NCBI GenBank assembly: GCA_009602725.1
Contig: WELB01000219.1
Span: forward strand, 1 to 44,115
Origin: Spirogloea muscicola
Taxonomy: Eukaryota; Streptophyta; Zygnematophyceae; Spirogloeales; Spirogloeaceae
Reading direction: 5' to 3'
DNA length: 44,115 nucleotides
Part shown: piece by piece, positions 33,206-44,115 of the stretch
Numbering within the stretch: the stretch's first letter is position 1
How the letters are laid out: each line of letters begins with the position of its first letter
Notes under the pieces: model-generated
What the model was told of the DNA's origin: nothing
What the model saw: only the letters and a program-made list of their open reading frames with translations
Databases searched by the model: none
Position numbers and translations under genes: made by a program

Positions 33206-33600
33206 GACATCTTTGGCTGTCTGGGTCCTCGCTTCCACACTCTGCTTCAAAACATTGCCAATCTAGGCTACACTCGACGCGCAGATGTGTTTCCGGCTGA
33301 GATGGGCTTGCCAGCTGCATATCTGTCGCTCTTGCGACGTCGAGTTTCGGCCTGTTTGCAGCGTGCTCAGGCTAGTGCCTTGCACCAGAAAGCTGGGCGA
33401 GCTCTAGTAGGTGGCAGAAGGGCTCCGTTCCTGGCATCTAGTATTCACGCATCGAGTAGTGACCTTTATGTTTTGACCCGTGGTTATTGAGCGGGTCAAT
33501 CTGCTGTAGGTTATGTAGATCTTTAGATGTGCTTGCCTTTGTACCTGGCCATTTGGCCTACATTTCTTTCTAATACACGATCTCTTTTCCCTGCCCGCAC
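33206..33600 (+). repeat. 5'-truncated LINE, ORF2 C-terminus plus tail
   Basis: Plus-frame reading FGCLGPRFHTLLQNIANLGY, then LPAAYLSLLRRRVSACLQRA and the end SDLYVLTRGY-stop, homologous to 43438-43720. The tail follows (CCTTTGTACCTGGCC, GGCCA-TT-TGGCC hairpin, TAATACACG). Imperfect flanking repeats, CTCTCCCCCTGCCCG at about 33192 and CTCTTTTCCCTGCCCG at about 33582, may be an aged target-site duplication. Apart from the last insertion boundary the frame is intact. Confidence 0.88.
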
Positions 33601-34129
33601 GCCCGCGCTGCAGCGCCGTCGACCTAAGCCGGCCCGGCCGCCCGCCTCCCCGCCCGCCTCCCCTGCCCGCCTCGCCGTGCGCCCTAGCGCCGCCCCTCTC
33701 CGGCGCGGATGCCGGGCGCCCGCCCCGCGAGCCGGCGCGCCGTCGAGCCCTGACTGCGCCTAGCCGGCCCCGTTGGCCGTCCGGCGGCGGCCGCTCTCGG
33801 GGCCTGCCTCTAAGCCGCAGTCCAGTGGCGGAAGTATACTTTGCGGGCGGAGATTTGCGCTCGACTTTGCGCCATAGTGGAGTGGGATGAGCGTGCAGCT
33901 TTCCGGGGGAGTGGCAGTTGCCGGCTGCCGACGCCGCTCCTCGGGGCTTGCCGGCCTCTGACGACCGCGTGGAGGAAGAGCAGGCCAGGGGTTCCCGACT
34001 TCAGGGCTTTCCTCTGCAGCTCCCGGGCAGCTGCCCTGCGTGGCCGGGAGGTCACGGAGGTGGTCTTGGCGTCCTCGCCAAGGTGAAGGCTAGCCTGCTC
34101 GGCCCTTCTGTCTCCGCCAAGAGCTCGAG
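33601..34129. other. GC-rich upstream region of CBP60
   Basis: Pyrimidine- and GC-rich sequence between the LINE fragment and the CBP60 ATG. It probably contains promoter and 5' UTR. No defined motif can be called. Confidence 0.4.
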
Positions 34130-37100
34130 ATGGCGGCTGTGGCCCTCAGCGGGGAGAAGCGCCACCGTGACTCGGACGATAGAGAGCCGCAGCAGGCGGA
34201 GAAGCGCCAGCGTCCCTCCTTGCCAAGGTTTGCTGGAATGGTGCTTGCATCCATCATGGCGCTCGAGGCCCAAAGCTAGCCTGACTCGTGGTATCCTGCT
34301 TTGGCATGACGCTGGTGCTGGTGCGTTGGTATTGTGCAGCGTGGTCATGGAGGCCGTCAAGCTGGATAGCCTCCAGAAGCTCTGCTCGACATTGGAGCCC
34401 CTTTTGCGCAAAGTGGTACGGCCTTCTCTTTCAAGCTGCCCCCTGCCTGTTCTCAATAGATCAAGTAAAGCAGGCCGCAAGGAGGCAGTCTAGAGACTTA
34501 CAGCTGGTACCACGCATTCCCCACACAAATTGCGCCAGAACGAAGAGATTATCTATGGTGCTCCATGCCACCTGTCTCCAGTCCTTGCCGAAGGCAGGGG
34601 CAGCTTTGGGGTGCTCACATTGCTGGTTGTGATGAGTCCTCAGGTCGGCGAGGAGGTTGAGCGGGCACTTGCAAAGCTAGCTCCCTCGAGGTTGGCCCCT
34701 GGGCGGTGAGCACGGCTTGCCATCTGGGTAGTTCACAAATCGCCCATCTGGCGTGGTCAGAAAGGACAGCCTCTCAGCTGGGCCGCGATGATTATGCTGT
34801 CCATACCGCAATGCATTGAGTGCCTCAAAACAGGTGTGGAAACTTGGCAATGCAGTAATTGGTACACATGACGTGATCTCACAAGTCCAAAGCAGGAAAG
34901 CATTAAGTGTTGGCCACAGCCGTCCACAAAGTCAGCTCTCAATCAGAAGTTCATGTGCAGGCTCTTCTTGATGCACGTCATCCTGCAGGTCCTCGCCGAA
35001 GCGAGTGCAGGTGGCGGATGCAAAGGCACTCCGGCTCCAGTTCCGCAGCAAGTTGGCTCTGCCACTATTCACTGGGAGCAGAGTGGAGGGAGAGCAGGGC
35101 ACAGCCATCCATATTGTGTTGCAGGATGCAAATACTGGCGATGTGGTCAGCTCTGGGCCTGAAGCCTCGGCTAAGCTAGAAATTGTTGTCCTGGAAGGCG
35201 ATTTTGCTGTGGACGATGAGGAGGATTGGACCCAGGTGAGCTGGTGCAAGCAAGGGCGAGCATATTTTAATGCATGAGTTGCTAAGCAAGTACAATCGAG
35301 GGCATTACTCCTTGAAAAATGTGTTGACCCGTCTTCCTGGATGCCTGTGATACAAAAGAGTCACCAGCAAGCTCTGCCATCAGACCACTGCTCAATCTCC
35401 TTGCTTGTCATTGGCAACTCTAGGAGGAGTTTGAACAGTATGTGGTACGGGAGCGCGATGGGAGGAGACCACTGCTTACCGGGGAACTTTTGGTGACGCT
35501 GAAAGAAGGTGTGGGCACAGTTGGGGAGCTCACTTTCACTGACAACTCCAGCTGGATACGCAGCAGAAAGTTCCGCCTTGGCATACGCATCTCTTCTGGC
35601 CAGATTGAGGGTGTGCGCGTCCGGGAAGCCAAGACGGATGCGTTCACTGTCAAAGATCACCGCGGAGAATGTAAGCGGAGCAGATTGCTTGCTCCATGCG
35701 GAGTCACAGGTCGACAAGTATGTTCTATTCACTGGTTAAGTCAAGGAGGAATGACCAGCCAAGATTTGTCACGTGTACCACTTGATGGACATGGCTGAGC
35801 AAGCTATGCCATGTTGGGCATTGTTCTCTTGCCTGCAGAGTAGGTAGCGTTGTCATGCGTCGTATCTATGATTTAAGCGATTAACTCCTGCGTCTGCTGA
35901 GCTGCAGTGTATAAGAAGCACTATCCACCAGCCTTGCAAGATGAAGTGTGGCGGTTGGACCGGATTGGAAAGGACGGTGCTTTTCACAAGCGACTGAACC
36001 AGGCCGGGATCTTCACTGTGGAGGACTTTCTTCGTCTCTCTGTCATGGATCCTCAGAAGCTGCGCAATGTGCGCTTGGGGTTTTCTCCCGCATCCTTGCT
36101 CTGCTACCTTTCTAAGACACCGTATGATGACCTTGCACTATGACTTGAAAAGTTCACACCAAGTTGCTCCCTAATTCCTTGCAAATTCTGTCTCGTTAAT
36201 GCAGATTCTTGGATCAGGAATGTCAAACAAAATGTGGGAAGGCACTGTGGAGCATGCAAAGACTTGTGTGCTGAATGGTAAATTGCATGTGTACTACGCT
36301 GATGAGGAACAAAACATTGGGGTCATTTTCAACAACATTTTCCAGTTGATGGGCCTCATTGCCAGCAATCATTACATACCTGTGGACGATCTATCAGAAA
36401 GCGAGAAGGTTTGTCTGGCTTCACAAGAGCTGGGTGCTTGTTTGCTTGTTTGTTTGGGATTGGCTATCACTCTTGCAATGCATGCACAAATCATAACAGC
36501 TGGATTACTAGTCACTTCCAGTAAGTACTTGCTGCGAGGACGTGCGGCTGACTAGGCTGTCAGCTTTGCAATGACAATACGTATCATTGCTGCTCTTGGC
36601 AGGTCTATGTGGACAAGCTTGTCAAGGTGGCGTATGAGCACTGGGAGAACGTGGTGGAATATGATGGGGAGGCCCTGACTGGTGTCAACATGCAAAAGAT
36701 CACGAGCAGCATAAACACACGCACAGAGGAGCCGCCTCTGGGCCAGCAGGCCTCGCAGTCAGCCCCTTCGCCTGCCAGGGAAGGTATGCCATTGCAGAAG
36801 AAGAGCAGTGTCGTAGATAGATGTAGGGACTCAGGTTGGTCAGATGAGGACCATTTTCCTGCTGGAGCCCTCCTAATGCCTGCTGTGAACACTGGACCTT
36901 CAGGTGGAGACAACTTCAACTATGAGGAACGTGGGAAAATCGTCCCTCAGAACAACCGAAATTTCTGGGCCAACCAGGCAGGGACAAGTCAGGACAGTGG
37001 CCACAGCAGCGATCATCCGCAGATCAGTGTCACCCAAGCCGGCCAACAAATCATGAATGCCCTGGGTGGTTCAGGCCGCAGTCAGCTTCTGGTACGGAAT

Positions 37101-38220
37101 TCGCACCTCTGTGCAGTAAAGAGCGCTCCTTGGTTCCACGTCTTATTAAGCAGAAGTGTGGTGGGCATTGTGCAGACGTGCGACTCCAGAACTTGCCCAG
37201 GTAGACTTGGTAGGTGGAGTCTGAGAGCCGGTGTTTATTATCTGGTCCTTTGTGCAGCAGGGGGCCCTGAGAGGCGACTATGCAGTGGAGGGAAGCAGCG
37301 CGCATATCAGCGCGAGCCGGGCTCCAAGCGCGTGGCCTCAAGGTCATGATGCTGGGCCTGCCCCACCTTTGGGTCCTCCAGACACTAATAATGACGAGCT
37401 GCTCTCGGAGGAGGAGCTCCGGCGCAAGAGTATGCAGATACTGTCTGAGAACGATGACATGCACCAGCAGGTGCTGCTCCCATCTGCTCTCTCTTTCAGT
37501 GCTATTGCATGGTAGCTGTTGTTGCCTCCGCGGTTTACGCTGCATAAGTCTATGATGATCCATAAGTGATAGGAACATTTAGCAGACTCCATGCTAAATG
37601 GTATGCAATTTGTATCTGTGCATGTTGCTAAAGTAGTGGGATCAGTTAGTCCTCATTACTTAGTCTCTGCTTCTATTGTTTGCAGATGCAACAATTACTA
37701 GCAATGCTCGGAGATATGGGTGCAACGCCAACGGCCAATCTCGCCGCTAATTTGCAAGGTGATGGGTACGAGATATTGCAGGTATGAATATTCAATGCAG
37801 TTGTGTCCGCTGCTCTTGCAGTTCCCTGTCATGCTTAATTAACAGTCTTCCAGGAGTCTTCTTTTGCACCCGGACGACATAGGCCCCAGCTCTAGTGCTT
37901 GCTACTTCTTTGCAGGTTCTTCAGGTGGTTCATGAGTTGCTCTACTCACTGCCCTTCTCCACCTGCAATATGGGCTACTTGCTGCAATCTGCGTGAAGCC
38001 CTTATTCCAATCATTCTCGTGCTGCTGTGCATAGGGTGGCATTTTTGCTCCACTGGCGGACATGGGCATCAACATAGGAGGCGATAGGCCAAGAACCAAT
38101 GGCAAGGCTAACATTGGCTGGTTGAAGTTGAAGGCGGCACTTCGATGGGGGATCTTCATCCGCAAGCGCGCTGCAGCTAGAAGGGCTCGGATTGAGGAGG
38201 TTGAGGATGAGGATGATTGA
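34130..38220 (+). CDS. CBP60: CBP60-family calmodulin-binding transcription factor
   Basis: Complete plant-type calmodulin-binding protein 60, 646 residues. Exons: 34130-34227, 34340-34415, 34644-34690, 34989-35235, 35424-35670, 35908-36068, 36205-36408, 36603-36783, 36904-37091, 37261-37470, 37686-37781, 38035-38220; all phases match. N-terminus: basic ([18 protein letters not shown]), then [19 protein letters not shown]+[12 protein letters not shown]. The conserved central domain (about residues 75-360) has [89 protein letters not shown] and [20 protein letters not shown]. The C-terminal [20 protein letters not shown] (613-632) is a basic amphipathic helix like the calmodulin-binding site of AtCBP60a-f. 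In land plants this family binds DNA in the nucleus and controls salicylic-acid immunity genes. The 36784-36903 intron is 120 bases and stop-free in frame. Residues after about 415 up to the tail are low-complexity. Confidence 0.95.
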
Positions 38221-39292
38221 GGTACCAGTTGAAGATACTCATCACTTAGTTCGACCTGATATTGCATTAAAGTGTCATCTGATGAATAGCAGACGTGGTT
38301 GCAGGGTGTAGGGTTCACAACCACACAACCACACAACAGATTCACAATAGTTAGGTACTTGGTCCAGGGGGGACAAGTGAGCAGGAGAGACAGCAAAATG
38401 TTGTGCCCTCAAGATCCTCCAAGTATGCAGTGAAATGCTTTGCAAGTACCACATCTCACTGGATGTGGCCTAGGAAGTCTGTCCCAGGTCATAGATTGTG
38501 CTTTGTGATAACAATTCACTCATATGCAAGAACAGGTACGTCCTTGTGAATATCAACGGCAGAGTGTCAATATGGCAAGGTGTAGGATGGTCGTCTCTAG
38601 GGAAGCCTTTCCAGCCGTTTTGCAGGTTGAAACGAAGCCGTAAAGCATCATTTCTTGCAGTTTCTTGATGGCAATGTAAGCGTCATTTCATAGAGTATCA
38701 ACGACTTGCTATTTGTGCTCCGTGGCCTCTGAGTCACAACATTGCAATGCTTCAATCTGGTCGATTTAAACAGGGTCAATGTGCGGTAGATACAATTTAT
38801 TGACCTTGAAGTTGCAGCAGCGGGCTGAGTTTTAATGCAAAAATACATGTGCGTTGTCTTCGGATGGTTTATAATTACCTCTGTGATGTCCTGTAGTATA
38901 TACTTGCTTGACAGTCCTGCACCTAATAAGGTATTGCATTACAGACTTTGGTACTCAGACGATGGAGTGAAGGAAATGTGCTCCCTTTTTCATGCACTCC
39001 TCCTACATATACCTTCGTATTGCATCTCTTGGCAAAGTGGACGGCATACTCATCTGCATATGCTAGGCAGCAATTATGGCGTGATGCACCAACAGACACG
39101 TTTCTCCACAAAAAGCCTCGAGAGCTGAGCCTCTGTGACATTAGGGCGGACTGATTCACGACCTATTGCGATGTGAAAGTATGCAACAATTAGTCATGAC
39201 GAGGAGCTGCACAGCACTGCCAAATCTGGCACAAGTGATTACATTACGTGAACCGAGAGCAAGCACGCTAGTCAAGGGCTGAGAAAGACTCT
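38221..39292. other. Intergenic, no gene recognised
   Basis: About 1.1 kb of AT-richer sequence after CBP60. A short ACAACCACACA-type direct repeat near 38310-38335 is the only structure seen. Open frames under 110 codons lack domain signal. Confidence 0.5.
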
Positions 39293-39470
39293 TCCAGTAA
39301 AGGGCGATGGCTGTGGTTGGCCAGGTCAGGAAGAAGTATGAACAGAGGTCGAAGGGGCCAGAAAACTGGTACAGCGCACAGCAACCCAAGTGGCCACTTT
39401 GACAAACCCGAAAGACCTTCAAGGTTTGGAGACTGAGCCTGCTGACAAGTCGCAACACTGACGTGTAACA
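39293..39470 (-). repeat. LINE tail fragment with hairpin
   Basis: Contains CTTCCAGTAAAGGGCGATGG, the hairpin region GGCTGTGGTTGGCCAGG at 39309-39325, and GTCGAAGGGGCCAG, matching the 17.3 and 32.7 kb tails. It is the uninterrupted reference for the telomere tract insertion at 32.7 kb. Confidence 0.75.
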
Positions 39471-39505
39471 CAACGAAAAACACATCGGAAGTGGGATCCC
39501 AGTAC

Positions 39506-39800
39506 CTAAGAAAGCGGCTGCTGATATGAAAGAATCGGCTGTGAAATGCCAGCCAGATGCATACAGGTGTTCATGACGGAGCCAAAAGGCTAGGCAGACA
39601 GGGCGCCCTCAATACCCCCGTGTCAGCAGTAGGAAGTCAGATGAGCTGAGGGGAGGAAGAGCAACCCCGCTGCGCAAGCCAGAGGCTGCTGCAAGGGCGC
39701 GACCAGCGCGGCGGTGCAAAGCAAGCGCTTGGGAGCGCTGCAGGGACATAGACAGTCGCATACGGTAGCAGGACACCAGACCCAAAGGCACCGAGCCACC
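39506..39800 (-). repeat. 5'-truncated LINE, ORF2 C-terminus plus tail
   Basis: Minus-strand reading MSLQRSQALALHRRAGRALA ... SSSDFLLLTRGY-stop, then a roughly 95-nt UTR with hairpin GGCTGTGAAATGCCAGCC (39537-39554) and the AGCGGCTGCTGATA end. It belongs to the same subfamily as the copies at 9.3 and 43.9 kb and is nearly identical to the latter. Confidence 0.88.
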
Positions 39801-39947
39801 TAAGAGCAGCAACTGTTTAGGCACTGAGCCTTTCCCTCGCTCCCCGCCGGCTCCCACCCTCCCCGCCGCCGCCCGCGGCCGCCGCCGCCGGCGCCGTCCG
39901 CTGCCCGCTGACCCGCGTGCGCCAGCGCCTCCGCCGGTTCCGCCGCC

Positions 39948-42900
39948 ATGCTGGGGGCTGCTGAGAGCCGCGGCGGCTCGCGCAGCTCTTCGCTCCGGCA
40001 CGCCGCTCGCTCTTACAGCAGCCGCAGCACGACTGCTGCGTCGAGGGCCGCCACTGCTGCTGTGGCCACCCTTCCCATACCCCCAGCGGCTCCTCCAATT
40101 TCTCCCCCTCTCTCAGCTCCAGCGAGTGCAGAGGCCGCCGCGAGCGAGGGTCTCAGCCCTCAGATTGTGCTCACGCCTGTGGCGACCACGACGTCAACGT
40201 CGACAACGGGGCACGAGTTCCTTGGCGGAGGAGTGTCTGCGCCTGTCGAGCCAGCCCAGCTGCTTGCGCATCCAAGCTCGGCCACCTCGGATGCAGACTC
40301 CGAGACCCCGAACATGGACCCGCGAGTCGGCATTGTCATCAGCCCACCACGACCTAGTGACTCCCCCACCTGGCGGCCGCTGAGTTTGTTGGCTCTGCTC
40401 CGTCCCTCTCTTCCCCCAGCTCCATCCTTGCACTCTCCAGTACATCCCCCAGTGCCCGCCCCGGAGCCGCCACCGTTTGCTCCCTCTACATCCCCTGTTA
40501 CCTCTACCTCCGACGCTGCCTGAGCGTGTTGTAGAAAGATGTCATCAAGCTGGAAGCCATCATGGACGTCATTGTCGTCGGCAGAGCCACACTCCTCAAG
40601 AGCGCCCAGCCCACACTGGCCTTGGAGCCCCAGACTCGCGGGTCCCCTGTCAGGGCTGCCAGGGCCGTTTCCTCCCGAGAGGGTTGCCAGTCCATGCTCG
40701 AGCCTGCCAAAACCGCCAGAATCGTGAAGCGCAGGCAGCAACGTCGCACCTGCCGGGCACAGCCCGTCCTCCACCATCTCCCTCTCCCGAGAGCTGGCAT
40801 TGGGCAGCCACAGTGGACCTCCTTCCCCTCCTCATCCCCGACGGACTCCACAACCTACGCCACATTCCAAAATGGGCACGACGTGGGTGCTGCAAGGTGC
40901 TGACACCCATCCTCTCACGCGTGGAAGCTGATCCTCTGGACGAGGCGGCCTGGGCAATGTACCTGCTCTTTCCCAAGCTCGTGCTTGGCCCTCTTCCCTC
41001 CTTTGGCGTTGGTGGCCGCAAATGCCTTCAGGACAGATTGGCTCGCTTTGCCAGCGGCAAGTGGGAGGAGCTGGCCCAGCAGCGTGCAGCAGCCGCTCGG
41101 GTCGCGCTCTCAGAACGACGTGCACATGGAGGCACCCGCAACCGACCCTCTCAACAGTCCATGATTGGCAACCTAGCGCGTACAAGACGCTTTGGCAGAG
41201 CAGGAGAGCTCTCTTGAGCCGCTCAGGCCCTCTGTCCCGACCCCTTGGCAGCCAACAATGATGCCACTGAGGCTACCTTGCGCCAGCTGCATCCTCCCCC
41301 TCAGCACCCTCTTGAGCCCTGGGTTGGCGAGCTCCCCACTCCTCTTGAACTCTCAGCAGAGGCGCTCCACACGGCCCTCACCAAAGCCCCCCGAATGGTG
41401 TCTGGAGGCCCTTCTGGATGGCTGTTCGAGCACCTACCGGACATCTTCCAAAATGGAGACGAAAGAAGCTTCTCCCTGCTCCTCTCCACCTGCCAGCACA
41501 TCACCAGAGCCACCATTCCCCCGCGCATCGCCGACGCTCTCAACTCCAGCCACCTGCTGGCTCTGGCCAAGCCGTCAGGTGGTGTGAGGCCCATCGCCAT
41601 GACCAAAGTCATCATGCGGCTGGTTACCAAGGCTTTGTGCGGCGAGCTAAAGTCCCAGCTGTCCACCCATATTTCACCCCACCAGTTTGGTGCTTGCATG
41701 TCCTACGGGGCAGAGGCCCTCGTCCACGGGATCCGTGCAGCACTGGATGTCAACCCATCACACGTGGTCCTTGGACTGGACATAGCCAACGCATTCAACA
41801 CTGTGGAGCGCAGCGCCATCATGGAGGAGCTGCGTGATCACTTCCCGTCCTTGATTCCATATTTCCTCATGGCCTATGGCCGGCCAGGGCGGCTGCTGTG
41901 GCGTTCGGAGGAGTCTTGGACGACCTTATGGTCCACAACTGGCACACGCCAGGGAGATCCCCTCAGCCCCATACTTTTCGCCTTGGCACATTCCCGGGCA
42001 CTACGGCGCACCCAGAGCCTGCACCCAACCTCCTCTTCCCCTCCCATGCCGACAACACACATATTGTCGGCCCACCGTCAGCAGTCATGGCGGCTTCTCC
42101 CTTGCTCGTACACGAACTGAGCACAAATGGGCCTGGGGCTTTGCCCCACCAAGAATGTGGCATGGTCACCACACGGCCTCCCCACCAACCTCCAGCTCCC
42201 ACCAGGCTGCCAGACCCCTGCCAATGGGCTGGCTGTTTTCAAAGTTCCCCTTGGCACTCCATCCCACGTTGCGGAGGACTTACGTGAACGTCTGCAGCAA
42301 CACCTTGCCCCCCTTCCCTACCTTCCTCTCGTCGGAGATCCGCAGCTGGCGCTGGCCATCCTAACTCGCTGCATTGGTCAACGAACTGGCTACCTGCAGC
42401 AAACAGTCACCCCAATGGACATGGTGGGCGAGCTGTACAAGGAGTTCGACACCTCCCTCCTGCAAACCCTGGCTTCCCTGATTCAACACCCATCCTTCCC
42501 CTCACCTTCCTCCTTCCTGCAGGCATCCTTTCCACACGAATGGGCGACCTGGGCTGCCGGTCACTTGAAGAGACGGCGCAGGCAGCCTTTCGCGGTTGCT
42601 GGCACCAGGTTGCCTCCTTTCTTCCCTTGCGCTTCCCTTGCCTGGCCGGCCCGGCAGCCGAGGTGGAGGAAGGCTCCTTGGCATTCCAAGTGCAATTGAG
42701 GAGCATCCAGGAGCCAGCACTCTGCTCCTTCCCCTCCCTACAACCCCTCCTCACCCCCTTCTCAGTGCTTGCTCAAGCACCAGACAAAGTGGCACAGGCC
42801 AGACTCGTTGCTGCAGTTGCCGACGAGCGCATCGTCCTCAAGGCGTTGAGGACGATGCCGGATATTGAGACCAATCCAAGGAGTATGGCACGGCTCACAT

Positions 42901-43812
42901 CGCTCGCAACGCCTAGGGCAACGGATTACACACTACACACGCAATCCACAACGCTTTCAAAATCAGCCCTGAAGCATTCAGGACGCTTCTCCAGCTATTC
43001 CTGGGCCTGCCCCCGACCTGCCTGATTGGAGTAACTCAGTGTGAGTGTGGCTTCCGTGCGGAGGGCGGAGACCTAGCCACCCACATGCTGCGGTGTCCCA
43101 CAGGCCCTGAGGTGGTGGGCATCCACAATCTCCTACAAGACGCCCTGGCGGGCTTGATGCACGACGCTGGCTACCGCGCCATTCTGGAAGTAAGCAATGT
43201 AATGCCCATCACCACGGATTTCCAGGGTCGCCATCACCGTCGCACCCTGTACATTGTGGGTGTCCAACCTGGCGGAGGCCCACAAGCCTTGGTGGATGTG
43301 GTGGTGACCGAGGCATACAAGAGTTCCGCTTCCACACACATGGCTGGCCACACGGTGGAAGGTGCTGAGCAGAGAAAGCTCCGACACTACTCTGACTGCC
43401 CCCGCAGCAACCACCTTCTCCCGGCTGCAACCGACACTTTCGGCTGCTTGGGTCCTCGCTTCCATACCCTACTTGAGAACACAGCGAGTCTGGGATATGC
43501 ACGACGTGAGGATATGCTTCCAGCCCAGATTGGTATGCCGGCAGCCTATCTGTCATTTTTGCGACGTCGACTGTCAGCTTGTCTGCAGCGAGCTCTGGCT
43601 CATGCGTTGCATCACAAAGCTGGTCGAGCCTTGGCTGGTAGTTCAAGAGCTTGTCGATTGCCGTCCGGTGTTCGAGCATCAGTTAGCGACCTCTATGTGC
43701 TGACTCGTGGTTACCGAGTGGGTCAGCTTAGCAGCAGGTGACGTACATTTGTCAATGTGCTCTCCTTTGTACTTGGCCACACATGGCCTCCCCATCTCTT
43801 AATACACGCGTT
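39948..43812 (+). pseudogene. Dead LINE retrotransposon: reverse transcriptase with restriction-like endonuclease region
   Basis: Longest LINE copy here. An Ala/Ser/Pro-rich frame (39948-40523) may be ORF1 or 5' sequence. ORF2 runs from about 40650: a thumb-like N-terminal region (AAWAMYLLFPKLVLGPLP), an in-frame TGA at 41215, then RT motifs LLALAKPSGGVRPIAM, VVLGLDIANAFNTVERSAIM and GTRQGDPLSPILFALA. The frame shifts near 42000, so the YADD box appears as HADN in another frame, returns near 42120, and shifts again near 42550 and 42900. The C-terminus (42970-43741) has CECG-x8-THMLRC-like Cys/His spacing, IHNLLQDALAGLMHDAGY, LVDVVVTEAYK and DTFGCLGPRFHTLLENTASL, like the zinc knuckle and PD-(D/E)XK endonuclease of R2-type LINEs. 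ORF2 ends after VLTRGY; a UTR with a GGCCA(CACA)TGGCC hairpin follows. No APE-type endonuclease is seen. Confidence 0.88.
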
Positions 43813-43837
43813 TTCTTTCAGCGAGAGAAGGGCGCGC

Positions 43838-44115
43838 CCACTGAGGATCAAAGCTGGAAAAGCCAGCCCAAAGAAAGATTGAACAAAGTACGAAAAGGAA
43901 AGCGGCTGCTGATATTAAAGAATCGGCTGTAAACTGCCAGCCAGATGCATACAGGTGTTCATGACGGAACCGAAGGCTAGGCAGACAGGGCGCCCTCAAT
44001 ACCCCCGTGTCAGCAGTAGGAAGTCAGATGAGCTGAGGGGAGGAAGAGCAACCCCACTGCGCAGACCAGAGGCTGCTGCAAGGGCGCGACCAGCCCGGCG
44101 ATGCAAAGCAATCGC
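43838..44115 (-). repeat. LINE tails running off the right edge
   Basis: A short tail with GCTGG(AAAA)GCCAGCCC at 43853-43869 is followed from 43901 by another minus-strand LINE: tail hairpin GGCTGTAAACTGCCAGCC (43925-43942), UTR, then the ORF2 end (stop near 43993). It continues past the window and is very close in sequence to 39506-39720. Confidence 0.85.

Noticed and set aside
39948-40523. Independent cellular gene encoding a 191-residue Ala/Ser/Pro-rich protein
   Set aside because: It directly precedes the LINE ORF2 and is low-complexity; more likely LINE 5' or ORF1 sequence, though this is not proven.
1-44115. tRNA, rRNA or snoRNA genes
   Set aside because: I looked for B-box and conserved rRNA motifs by eye and found none convincing; a tRNAscan/Infernal run would be decisive.

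Overview
This is a nuclear window from a green-lineage eukaryote. The genes are split by many short GT-AG introns, plant-type TTTAGGG tracts lie inside it, and it carries degenerate LINE retrotransposons. A full-length CBP60 calmodulin-binding protein and an EXPA-type expansin suggest a streptophyte alga or early land-plant lineage rather than a typical chlorophyte. The species is inference.

Layout, left to right. 801-5346 (+): 18-exon GT92 (DUF23) glycosyltransferase with a signal anchor. 6427-10208 (-): GT14/DUF266 glycosyltransferase, 5' end lost at a single N. 10210-10982 (-): first three exons of an MFSD12-like MFS transporter, cut by the same N. 10999-13585 (+): YacP-type NYN-domain protein. 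14908-15729 (-): intronless expansin. 15730-22966: about 7 kb of GC-rich and LINE-derived sequence with a second single N (16414). 22967-24471 (-): organellar-type 5'-3' exonuclease running into a 354-base gap. 24892-27675 (+): multi-pass transporter, probably UAA/SLC35B family. 28334-29998 (-): enoyl-CoA hydratase. 30464-31965 (+): MGST3-like MAPEG protein. 32397-33600: LINE tails and a telomere-like tract. 34130-38220 (+): CBP60. 39293-44115: LINE fragments around one long but dead LINE (39948-43741).

Four of the ten genes (GT92, GT14/DUF266, the candidate sugar-nucleotide/PAPS transporter and expansin) belong to Golgi glycosylation or the cell wall; whether this is real clustering cannot be judged from one window. 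The others are housekeeping: fatty-acid oxidation, organellar DNA/RNA metabolism, glutathione/eicosanoid-type membrane metabolism and calmodulin signalling. The strongest structural observations are the single-N junction that fuses two different genes, a LINE population whose 3' tails share short hairpins with covarying arms, a tiny LINE tail insertion with a perfect 21-bp target-site duplication in a divergent promoter, and telomere-like tracts inside introns and inside a LINE tail.

Exon coordinates were worked out by hand from splice motifs, reading phase and family conservation. No transcript evidence was available.
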